A DNA stretch of 12,935 bases from Verrucomicrobiota bacterium (GCA_028872685.1 JAPKEI010000041.1:1-12935); one strand, 5' to 3'; counted from the stretch's first letter, positions 7,608 to 12,935 are shown. The notes: generated by a model from the sequence alone, not told the origin. Translations and numbers: made by a program.

Positions 7608-8603
7608 TTACTTGCGGGGCGGGAAGCCAAAGGGCAGGCGAGGTTGTGCGGCGGGCCGGCTGCCGAGGGTAACTTCAATTTCCATTTCTTTCTTGTCCCT
7701 CAACAGCTTGAGCTTGGCCTTGGTGCCAGGGCGGAGTTTGCCGATGAGGGTGGTGAGGTCACGCGAGGCGTTCACGTCTTTATCGCCCACCTTGATAATG
7801 ATATCACCCACCTTGAGGCCGGCCTTTTTGGCAGGCGAACTATCGCGCACCACCTCGAGTTCCGCACCTTCGACTTTGTCTTTATCGTAGTCCACGGCAG
7901 TAACGCCAAGGAAACCGGGTGTCGCGGGGTCGCTAAGATTTTTCCAATCACTGTGAAAGGCTGGCATGGATACGTGGTAATTCTGATCGGGCTCGCCGGA
8001 GATACGACTGTGGATACCAATGACGGTCCCATCTAGATTGAAGAGCGGCCCGCCGGAATCGCCGCCGAGTAGTTTACAATCGCTGCGGAGGGTATCCGGC
8101 CGCGCAAAGATGATGCGGCCAAGGCGCACCACCGCGCCGCGTTTGGCATCCAAGCCGCCTGGGTTACCGACGGAAACGACCCATTGGCCGACCTTAGGAA
8201 GATTGGTTTTGTGTGTCTCGTAATGCGAGGTGGGCAAATCTTTGGGTTTGAGAATTTTAACCATGCCAGCATCAGCCTTGTTCTTACCAAGAGCTTTGCC
8301 TTCGAATTTACGACCATCGGCGAGCACCACGGTGACTTTGCGCCCAGGCGTCCCGGATACATGCCCAGCGGTGAGGACAAGGCCGTCGTCGCTGATGATC
8401 ACGCCACTGCCAGAGGAGCCGCCCATTTGCAAAGTGACCGTCGCCGCCATAGCATCGTCCAGCATGGTTTGGACTTTTTCCTGAATAGCAATAAGATCTG
8501 CGAGGGACTTGGGCGCAGTTTTTTCCCACGGGGCCAGATCGGCGGCGGGAAGCATCATTGCCGCCAGTCCGGCGGTTAAAAGGAGGTTTTTCAGCATGTG
8601 CAT
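7608..8603 (-). CDS. HtrA/Deg-like periplasmic serine protease (trypsin domain plus one PDZ)
   Basis: A 331-residue protein with an N-terminal signal peptide (about 1-21, MHMLKNLLLTAGLAAMMLPA). The S1C trypsin-like domain spans about 50-215, with H81 in GLVLTAGHV, D111 in KADAGMVKI and S183 in GGDSGGPLFNLDG; the full triad is present. One PDZ domain follows (about 230-314, SSPAKKAGLKVGDIIIKVGDKDV). It ends in a short Pro/Arg-rich tail. The family degrades or refolds damaged exported proteins. It is shorter than DegP and has a single PDZ, closer to DegS in size but without an obvious retained membrane anchor. Start codons at 8603 and 8597 are both possible; neither has a Shine-Dalgarno. It is the first gene of a two-gene operon with the degenerate homologue downstream, which suggests an active/inactive protease pair. 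Confidence 0.9.
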   Translation of the reverse strand: MHMLKNLLLTAGLAAMMLPAADLAPWEKTAPKSLADLIAIQEKVQTMLDDAMAATVTLQMGGSSGSGVIISDDGLVLTAGHVSGTPGRKVTVVLADGRKFEGKALGKNKADAGMVKILKPKDLPTSHYETHKTNLPKVGQWVVSVGNPGGLDAKRGAVVRLGRIIFARPDTLRSDCKLLGGDSGGPLFNLDGTVIGIHSRISGEPDQNYHVSMPAFHSDWKNLSDPATPGFLGVTAVDYDKDKVEGAELEVVRDSSPAKKAGLKVGDIIIKVGDKDVNASRDLTTLIGKLRPGTKAKLKLLRDKKEMEIEVTLGSRPAAQPRLPFGFPPRK

Positions 8604-8624
8604 TGGATTGTTCTGTTGTGACGC

Positions 8625-8653
8625 ATTTTAAACATTAAGGTTACGTAAAGCAA
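8625..8653 (-). promoter_or_regulatory. Candidate sigma70-type promoter of the protease operon
   Basis: On the minus strand: TTGCTT (8648-8653), 17 nt, TAAAAT (8625-8630, five of six consensus bases). Transcription would start near 8618, leaving a leader of about 15 nt before the ATG at 8603. Unlike the leaderless candidates, this promoter is set back from the gene. Confidence 0.5.
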
Positions 8654-8697
8654 TGCAATGAAAGCATTCCCGTAACGATTCTTTTCCCTGTGAATAA

Positions 8698-9969
8698 TTA
8701 CTTTTTGCGGGGCTTGAGGTGTTTATCGGCAAATTTGAGATACTGCTCCCAATCAAAGTCGGTTACATCGTGTTTCCCGCTCCTTACGTGGTACCCGATT
8801 CTTCCCATGACCGGACTATCCACAGGTGGTTGCTTGGAAGCGGGCAACCCGCTTAACCCGTAAAGCTGATAAACGGGGTTGGCATGTATTCCCGAAAGAA
8901 ACTCTCCATTGGGATCTGCCCATTTATCGCCCACTGCACTGGCTATATAGACCGGGCGCGGTGCTGCAAGCGCAACCAACATATGCTGATCTACAGGGCA
9001 TGCATTTTCGTTGTCGTTGTATTTCAGGAAGTTGTCATTAAACCAGTGAGGAAAACTGGTGTTGATTCGCTTAACCGTTTCGCCAAAGGCACGCCTTGAA
9101 AGTGCTGCACCGCCGCAGCCGGAGTTATTGGATATCACAAGGGCAAACCGCTGATCCGCCGCACCTGCCCAAAGCGAAGTTTTGCCCAGTCGGGAATGAC
9201 CCATTACCGCTACACGCTTGTGATCGATATCTTTATCAGTTTCAAAATAATCCAATGCCCGGCTCAGGCCCCAAGCCCAAGTTGCAATACTCCCCCATTC
9301 ATCAGGCTTGGGTTTCGGGTAGAGCGCATGAACGCCATTCTTCCAGCCATCATCAAAGTCCGGATCAATATCCCCGTAATAGATGGTAGCCAACCCGTAA
9401 CCACGCTTGAGTATGTTCATCACGCCCCAACGACTCTTGGCCACTCCTCGACCTTTCTCAGTGGCCCGATTGTCCACAGTCTCCCCTTTGGTTCGTCCGC
9501 GCACCCAGGAGTGTGGCAAACGAATATTTGGGTCATCAGCCACCGTGTGATTCCCCCGGAAGTTGAGTGTGAGAAATGTGGGGACCGGCCCCTTCGCTTT
9601 GGGTGGCAGGTATATTAGGACGGTCATGCGTGGCCCATCAGCCTTACCTGCAAACTGAATCTCCACCTGCTTCCGTACCGCTTTGCCCTTCAATACCTGT
9701 TGTTCATCAAAAACCGAAAACTTCAGATTCGCTGGCTTACCGGGTGCGCGTCCGTACATTTCTTTTTTGAAGAGCTCCAAGATCTCAGGGCGGCGTTGGG
9801 TTTCCCACTCCTTAACCGTTTTCACTCGATCTCCATCAGTCATTAACAAGGGATCGGGCAGAGTGTATTTTGGCACCTTGCCCTCGTCGTAGTTGTAGCC
9901 TTTAGGTTGGGCGATGAGCGCGTTCATGGAAACAAACAGGATGGCGATCAGCCATAGCATGGAGTTCAT
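8698..9969 (-). CDS. Glucuronoyl esterase, carbohydrate esterase family 15 (CE15)
   Basis: A 423-residue exported alpha/beta-hydrolase. A signal peptide (1-20, MNSMLWLIAILFVSMNALIA) precedes the CE15 domain, which fills the rest. The nucleophile is S259 in GHSRLGK (257-263), with GCGGAAL (284-290) after it, the WADPNGEF loop (350-357), and catalytic H400 in RSGKHDVTDFDWEQY. CE15 enzymes hydrolyse the ester between lignin or other alcohols and 4-O-methylglucuronoyl side chains of xylan; bacterial members are common in Opitutus-like Verrucomicrobia. The canonical acidic residue about 23 residues after the serine is N282 here, so the acid is probably D352 in the WADP loop, as in some bacterial members. 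The frame stays open upstream to 10311, but that part has no signal peptide and overlaps the divergent gene, so the ATG at 9969 is preferred (a Met at 9960 is also possible). Confidence 0.88.
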   Translation of the reverse strand: MNSMLWLIAILFVSMNALIAQPKGYNYDEGKVPKYTLPDPLLMTDGDRVKTVKEWETQRRPEILELFKKEMYGRAPGKPANLKFSVFDEQQVLKGKAVRKQVEIQFAGKADGPRMTVLIYLPPKAKGPVPTFLTLNFRGNHTVADDPNIRLPHSWVRGRTKGETVDNRATEKGRGVAKSRWGVMNILKRGYGLATIYYGDIDPDFDDGWKNGVHALYPKPKPDEWGSIATWAWGLSRALDYFETDKDIDHKRVAVMGHSRLGKTSLWAGAADQRFALVISNNSGCGGAALSRRAFGETVKRINTSFPHWFNDNFLKYNDNENACPVDQHMLVALAAPRPVYIASAVGDKWADPNGEFLSGIHANPVYQLYGLSGLPASKQPPVDSPVMGRIGYHVRSGKHDVTDFDWEQYLKFADKHLKPRKK

Positions 9970-9975
9970 GACGCC

Positions 9976-10004
9976 AGTTTGGCGAAAAAAATTTCCACAA
10001 GCAA
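9976..10004 (-). promoter_or_regulatory. Candidate leaderless promoter of the CE15 gene
   Basis: On the minus strand: TTGCTT (9999-10004), 17 nt, CAAACT (9976-9981), then 6 nt (GGCGTC) to the ATG at 9969. The stretch 9972-9984 can also form a 5-bp hairpin (CGCCA, loop of 3, TGGCG) ending 2 nt before the start codon. That leaves no room for a Shine-Dalgarno if the mRNA had a leader. Confidence 0.4.
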
Positions 10005-10016
10005 GCTTGCGGAAAT
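9991..10016. promoter_or_regulatory. 26-bp imperfect palindrome, candidate operator
   Basis: The outer arms are ATTTCC (9991-9996) and GGAAAT (10011-10016); after one mismatched pair the inner arms are CAAGC (9998-10002) and GCTTG (10005-10009). It sits in the 72-nt divergent region and covers the -35-like boxes of both flanking genes (9999-10004 on the minus strand and 10007-10012 on the plus strand). A dimeric regulator bound here would affect both genes. Confidence 0.45.
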
Positions 10017-10035
10017 GGCGCATCGGGTGCAAATT
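10007..10035 (+). promoter_or_regulatory. Candidate leaderless promoter of the secretin-tail-like gene
   Basis: TTGCGG (10007-10012), 17 nt, CAAATT (10030-10035), then 6 nt (ACACCC) to the ATG at 10042. The -10-like box is weak (three of six). It lies back to back with the CE15 promoter, with only 2 bp between the two -35-like boxes. Confidence 0.35.
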
Positions 10036-10041
10036 ACACCC

Positions 10042-10515
10042 ATGAAAGGCATGGTGCGCACGCTCATATTTGGACTCGGGCTTCTTGGGGCCGGCCATGC
10101 TGCCGCACAATTTTCCAGCGTGAACCTCACTGCGCTGCCTTATGTGCAACCCAACGGCCCAATCCATTTGGGGCTCAACGCGAACTGGCAATTTACCCAG
10201 CCGGGCTATGGTCCCTCGCGCGTGGCGGTCAACACGCAGTACCTCGCCGCCAATGGCATGCCGATCACCGTGGGCAGTTACACGCGCCAGTTGCGCACGT
10301 TCAACAATCAAAACGTGCCGTATCTTGGCCGCGCTCCATTCGTAGGCGGACTATTCCGGAATCGCTCGCAGTTCAACCAAATGTCATATGGCTACATGTC
10401 GCCACAAGTTACCATCAACCGTGTGGATCCCGCCGGCAACCCGGTGCAACCGCACGCACCGCTTTTTTACGGCCGCGTGCCCGCGCCGCGCATGATGGGA
10501 TTTGTCCGGCCATGA
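10042..10515 (+). CDS. Small exported protein with secretin C-terminal-like motif
   Basis: A 157-residue protein with a signal peptide (about 1-22, MVRTLIFGLGLLGAGHAAA). There is no full domain I can name. Residues 75-125 run ITVGSYTRQLRTFNNQ, VPYLGRAPFVGGLFRN (92-107), then MSYGYMSPQVTI. This follows the order of the C-terminal beta-lip of type II/IV secretins (xVGGLIR..., VPLLGDIPxLGxLFR, ...LxxFxTPRIV). The N0/N1 domains and most of the barrel of a secretin (normally over 400 aa) are absent, so it cannot be a complete secretin. The rest is rich in Asn, Gln, Pro, Gly and Tyr. The ATG at 10042 is the first Met directly before the signal peptide; a Met at 10051 is an alternative. It overlaps the following lipoprotein gene by 4 nt (ATGA), so the two are probably translationally coupled. 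Confidence 0.7.
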   Translation: MKGMVRTLIFGLGLLGAGHAAAQFSSVNLTALPYVQPNGPIHLGLNANWQFTQPGYGPSRVAVNTQYLAANGMPITVGSYTRQLRTFNNQNVPYLGRAPFVGGLFRNRSQFNQMSYGYMSPQVTINRVDPAGNPVQPHAPLFYGRVPAPRMMGFVRP

Positions 10516-11075
10516 CCCACGTGCACGCGCTTTCCATCAGTGTCCTTCTGTTTATCGCCGCCAACGGATGCAACCGCGGTAAGGAGGACGCGCCGAAACC
10601 CAAGTCCACTGGGCCCATCGAGGAACGGGCCGGACTGTGGTATGCCACTGGCACCTCCAATCTTTATACCGGCACCCTCACCCATCAATTTCCCAGCGGC
10701 ACCAATGCCGCGAAGAGTGTTTATATTGACGGACTAAAATTATCCCAACAGGCGTGGCATACCAATGGCTTGTTGAAATCTGAATATCTTTTTCACGAAG
10801 GCCAACTCACGGTGCGGCGCAGTTGGGATGTCACCGGCGCGCGGCAAACGTGGCGCAAGCGGGAGGTGCTGGCCGACGAGCAGGTTCAGCGCGGTTTTGA
10901 TCTCATTGAGCGAGGAGAATTCGTGGCGGGCTACGTGTGGATCCATCTTGCCGCTGCGAACGGCCAACCGGTGGCAAAGCAGGCACTTCAGCAATTCCCT
11001 CCGGACATGGCTGACGACCAAAAAGCGAAGGCCCAGTCCGTCGCGGATGAGTTGCTCGGGCGAAGCGGGGACTAA
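10512..11075 (+). CDS. Putative lipoprotein with MORN-like central repeats and Sel1-like tail
   Basis: A 187-residue protein. Residues 8-20 (SISVLLFIAANGC) form a lipoprotein signal with a permissible lipobox ending at C20, so membrane attachment is likely. Residues about 40-110 have short repeating strands (GLWYATGTSNLYTGTLTH, then WHTNGLLKSEYLFHEGQL) that resemble the MORN-variant repeats of YwqK-type proteins. The C-terminal helices (about 125-187, RGFDLIERGEFVAGYVWIHLAAANG) look like a Sel1/TPR-type helix pair. No enzymatic motif is seen. Its ATG overlaps the stop codon of the upstream secretin-tail-like gene, implying coupled expression and perhaps a joint function. Its stop overlaps the stop of the convergent DUF1501 gene by 4 nt (11072-11075). 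Confidence 0.72.
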   Translation: MTHVHALSISVLLFIAANGCNRGKEDAPKPKSTGPIEERAGLWYATGTSNLYTGTLTHQFPSGTNAAKSVYIDGLKLSQQAWHTNGLLKSEYLFHEGQLTVRRSWDVTGARQTWRKREVLADEQVQRGFDLIERGEFVAGYVWIHLAAANGQPVAKQALQQFPPDMADDQKAKAQSVADELLGRSGD

Positions 11076-12472
11076 ATCAATTCCTTCAACGGCGCGCCGT
11101 TTTCCACGATGAAGCGCGGGCGATTTTTCAGGTCGTTGAAAGTGGCATCCAGCGGCACGCCGAAGTGATGGTACACCGTGGCCGCAAGATCGCCGGGGGT
11201 CACCGGTCGCTCCGCCGGTTGGCCGCCCTCGGCATCGCTCGCGCCAATCACCTGCCCATGCCGGAAGCCGCCGCCGGCCAGCGTGAGGCTCATCACTTGC
11301 GGCCAGTGATTCCTGCCGCCGGTATAACCGTCTTGCGTGCCGATGGTGGGTGTGCGGCCAAATTCGCCCATGGCAATCACCAACACTTCATCCAACAACC
11401 CGCGCTCGTTGAGGTCGTTGATGAGGGTGCTGTAAAGATGATCGAACACCGGCAGCAACGGCTTGAGCCCGCTGACGATCCCGCCATAGACTGCATCCGA
11501 TTTGTCGCCATGCGTGTCCCATGTGCCGGAGGCGCGATGGTGGCTGAGGTCAATGGTCACAAACGCCACGCCAGCCTCCACGAGCCGCCGCGCGAGCAGC
11601 GCTTTCTGCGCCCACTCGTGTTTGCCGTAGGCGTCGATAATCTTCTGCGGTTCGCGGGAGACGTCCCACGCGGTTTTTGCTTTTTGGCCAAAGATTAAAT
11701 CATAAGCGCCTTGGTTGAATGTATCGAGCGCAGCCATATTGCCGTGCTGATCGAGGTGGCGCTGAATGGATTCCATTTGGCGCGACAACGTGCGGCGTTC
11801 GCGCAGGCGCTCCAACGAAAGGCCCGCGGGCAGTTGCAACAACCGATCCGCCTTGTCGCCCACAAAGGGGTCATGCTGTTTGCCCAGCCAGCCGCCCCAC
11901 GCAAAGTGCGAGCGGTCACGATGATTGAGCACCACGTAAGGCGGCAGCGCGGGATCGTTCGCGCCGCGCAGTTTGCCGACTAACGAACCCATCGCCGGGT
12001 ACATTGCGCCTTCGCGATTGACCCGTGGAGCGGCGGCGCGGAAGCCGGTTTGCATCACTTGATTCGGCTGATGGCTGCTGCCTCGACAATCCATCGAGCG
12101 AATGATCGTAAGCTTATCCGCCAACTTCGCGTATTTCGGCAAATGCTCACACACATGCACGCCCGGCAACGTGGTGGGGATCGTGCCAAACGGGCCACGC
12201 TTGATGGAGGGCTGGTCAGGCTTGGGATCAAGCGTATCAATGTGGCTCGGCCCGCCGGCCATCCACAGGAGAATCACCGCCTTGCGATTGCCCATCGGCC
12301 GACCGGCTTGGGCGGCCTCCGCACGAAAACGCAGGAGATCCGGCAGCGACAGTCCGGCCATCCCCGCGAGACCCGCCTTGAGCATCCCGCGCCGGCTGAA
12401 CGCGGTGAGCCCTTCCCGAGTGCGTCCATGAAAATTTGTAAACGCGTGCGATTTACCCTGCCCTTCAATCAC
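11072..12472 (-). CDS. DUF1501 family protein with twin-arginine leader
   Basis: From the GTG at 12472 this is 466 residues. A Tat motif SRRGMLKAG (26-34) with a hydrophobic stretch GLAGMAGLSLPDLL and a possible cut after AEAAQA (51-56) indicates folded export. The DUF1501 domain, an alkaline-phosphatase/sulfatase-like fold, follows: WMAGGPSHIDTLDPKP (70-85), a central SSHQPN region, MGEFGRTP and GRNHWPQVMS near the C-terminus. The biochemical function of DUF1501 is not established. Such genes are abundant in Planctomycetes and Verrucomicrobia, often beside DUF1549/DUF1553 cytochrome-like genes, but none is seen here. The frame is open to an ATG at 12592; the extra 40 residues are Cys/Arg-rich and unlike the family. 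The GTG is preferred because the Tat leader then begins near the N-terminus and a promoter-like element lies 6 nt upstream. Confidence 0.88.
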   Translation of the reverse strand: MIEGQGKSHAFTNFHGRTREGLTAFSRRGMLKAGLAGMAGLSLPDLLRFRAEAAQAGRPMGNRKAVILLWMAGGPSHIDTLDPKPDQPSIKRGPFGTIPTTLPGVHVCEHLPKYAKLADKLTIIRSMDCRGSSHQPNQVMQTGFRAAAPRVNREGAMYPAMGSLVGKLRGANDPALPPYVVLNHRDRSHFAWGGWLGKQHDPFVGDKADRLLQLPAGLSLERLRERRTLSRQMESIQRHLDQHGNMAALDTFNQGAYDLIFGQKAKTAWDVSREPQKIIDAYGKHEWAQKALLARRLVEAGVAFVTIDLSHHRASGTWDTHGDKSDAVYGGIVSGLKPLLPVFDHLYSTLINDLNERGLLDEVLVIAMGEFGRTPTIGTQDGYTGGRNHWPQVMSLTLAGGGFRHGQVIGASDAEGGQPAERPVTPGDLAATVYHHFGVPLDATFNDLKNRPRFIVENGAPLKELI

Positions 12473-12478
12473 GCTGTC

Positions 12479-12507
12479 ACCATACGCCCATTCGCGTCTC
12501 CGCACAA
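12479..12507 (-). promoter_or_regulatory. Candidate leaderless promoter of the DUF1501 gene
   Basis: On the minus strand: TTGTGC (12502-12507), 17 nt, TATGGT (12479-12484, four of six consensus bases), then 6 nt (GACAGC) to the GTG at 12472. This supports that start over the ATG at 12592. A GGTGA overlapping the -10-like box could instead act as a Shine-Dalgarno in a longer transcript. Confidence 0.4.
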
Positions 12508-12559
12508 GGCGGTAACAACGAATGCAAATAGTTTGAAACTTCTCACGACAGTTTTCGTC

Positions 12560-12648
12560 TATAAAGTTGTTCACCCCTGTATGGAGGAGCATTTGGGGAC
12601 TGAACAGGTTGGGTAGCCCGTCGGACCACCGGTCCGGCGGGTTTTTTT
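12560..12648 (+). ncRNA. Candidate small RNA or leader transcript ending in a strong terminator
   Basis: A plus-strand terminator at 12617-12648 has no recognised plus-strand gene upstream; 11072-12472 is coded on the other strand. A TATAAA at 12560-12565 could serve as a -10 box, although the nearest TTGAAA (12533-12538) is 21 nt away, which is too far. Transcription from there would give an RNA of about 77 nt. The RNA would contain an 11-codon ORF (12581-12616, MEEHLGTEQVG) whose stop codon abuts the terminator stem. It could be a free small RNA or an attenuator leader for the 55-aa ORF that follows. No RNA family was recognised. Confidence 0.3.
12617..12648 (+). terminator. Strong rho-independent terminator (plus strand)
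   Basis: The left arm CCCGTCGGACC (12617-12627), a 3-nt loop and the right arm GGTCCGGCGGG (12631-12641) pair over 11 bp with one G-U wobble, followed by seven T (12642-12648). The T run exists only on the plus strand, so the orientation is clear. It is the best terminator in the window. Confidence 0.75.
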
Positions 12649-12816
12649 ATGGCCAATTTCTGCGCGGGCTCAAGCAGCAAAGAGGAATATCTCAAGCTCG
12701 CCGCCAAACACACCGCGGAATTAGTCGCAGCCAAAAAAGAATACGATGTCGCCCAAGCACGTTTGAAAAAAACCATCGAGACCTACAAAAAACCCAGCAG
12801 CGAAAAGAAAAAATAA
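12649..12816 (+). CDS. Small Lys-rich, probably helical protein (55 aa), hypothetical
   Basis: The ORF begins at the ATG directly after the terminator T run and ends at TAA 12814-12816. Its protein starts MANFCAGSSSKEEYLKLAAK, continues as an amphipathic, charged helix (AELVAAKKEYDVAQARLKK) and ends in a basic KPSSEKKK. The heptad-like spacing of Leu, Ala and Val suggests a coiled coil. The composition looks like a real protein, but there is no Shine-Dalgarno and any upstream transcript must read through the terminator. It could therefore be an attenuated gene, a leaderless gene or chance. No family was recognised. It converges on the partial DUF1501 gene with 9 nt between stops. Confidence 0.4.
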   Translation: MANFCAGSSSKEEYLKLAAKHTAELVAAKKEYDVAQARLKKTIETYKKPSSEKKK

Positions 12817-12817
12817 C

Positions 12818-12832
12818 GGCGTTTTTTACGCC
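12818..12832 (-). terminator. Possible short terminator of the partial DUF1501 gene
   Basis: GGCGT and ACGCC pair over 5 bp around a 5-nt loop; on the minus strand it is followed by GTTATTTTTT. The stem overlaps the stop codon of the minus-strand gene. It is short, so only a weak call. In the plus direction the downstream sequence is AATAATTT, less terminator-like. Confidence 0.3.
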
Positions 12833-12935
12833 AATAATTTCAGCTTCGCGAATTTCCCGCCCACTGCAGCCTCGGCGGGCCAATCGAGCCAGTCGTCCAA
12901 TAACGTGGTGTACACGCTGCGGAAATCGGTGTGGT
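12826..12935 (-). CDS. C-terminal end of a second DUF1501 family protein (partial)
   Basis: Only the last 35 complete residues are in the window; the gene continues past the right edge. They begin HTDFRSVYTTLLDDWLDW and end GGKFAKLKLLA before the TAA at 12826-12828. The TDFRSVYxTLLxDWL then GGKF pattern is the usual C-terminus of one DUF1501 subgroup, distinct in its ending from the DUF1501 protein at 11072-12472. The two genes would lie in tandem on the minus strand, separated by a 350-nt spacer with its own plus-strand unit. Too little is visible to judge whether the rest is intact. Confidence 0.7.
   Translation of the reverse strand, partial: HTDFRSVYTTLLDDWLDWPAEAAVGGKFAKLKLLA

Noticed and set aside
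9970..10311. N-terminal extension of the CE15 reading frame
   Set aside because: It would overlap the divergent secretin-like gene and displace the clear signal peptide that starts at 9969.
12473..12592. 40-residue N-terminal extension of the DUF1501 protein from the ATG at 12592
   Set aside because: The added residues do not look like the family, no Shine-Dalgarno precedes the ATG, and the Tat leader fits the GTG at 12472. A start at 12592 cannot be fully excluded.
1..12935. tRNA, rRNA, CRISPR array, insertion sequence or phage genes
   Set aside because: None was seen on reading both strands: no regularly spaced repeats, transposase or integrase motifs, or tRNA-like cloverleaf.

Overview
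The window looks like a chromosomal segment of a Verrucomicrobiota or other PVC-group bacterium. The main support is gene content: DUF1501 proteins with a twin-arginine leader, a bacterial CE15 glucuronoyl esterase, small secreted leucine-rich-repeat proteins with the LTKAQI...ALPKCKI tail, HtrA-like proteases with Planctomycetes/Verrucomicrobia-style degenerate partners, and a bifunctional rhamnulose-1-phosphate aldolase/dehydrogenase. This is inference from families; no rRNA or other marker gene is present. No tRNA, rRNA, CRISPR array, insertion sequence or phage gene was seen.

Layout, left to right. (1) 48-1070, minus strand: a frameshifted remnant of an LRR gene, a 115-aa ArfB-like ribosome-rescue factor and an intact 139-aa exported LRR protein. 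(2) 1208-3436, plus strand: a two-domain rhamnulose-1-phosphate aldolase/lactaldehyde dehydrogenase that ends 6 nt from a convergent, exported S8 subtilase (3443-4927, minus). (3) 5006-6481, plus: an unrecognised 491-aa membrane-anchored protein, divergent from the subtilase. (4) 6551-8603, minus: a two-gene operon with an intact HtrA-like trypsin/PDZ protease followed by a degenerate pseudoprotease in which a PDZ domain sits between the two protease halves. (5) 8698-9969, minus: a CE15 esterase, divergent from a coupled plus-strand pair (10042-11075) of a small secretin-tail-like protein and a lipoprotein. (6) 11072-12472, minus: a DUF1501 protein. It is followed by a 350-nt spacer with a strong plus-strand terminator and a 55-aa ORF, then the C-terminal end of a second DUF1501 gene (12826 to the window edge).

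The genes do not form one pathway. Several fit a heterotroph that degrades deoxysugar- or uronic-acid-containing polysaccharide: the CE15 esterase cleaves glucuronoyl esters, the aldolase/dehydrogenase handles rhamnose- or fucose-derived sugar phosphate, and there are many exported proteins and proteases.

The most unusual signal is regulatory. Six genes have no visible Shine-Dalgarno but share a layout of TTGNNN, 16-17 nt, [T/C]ANNNT, then exactly 6 nt to the start codon. That would put the transcription start on the first base of the start codon, as in leaderless mRNAs. The two back-to-back copies between the CE15 gene and the secretin-like gene are covered by one 26-bp imperfect palindrome.
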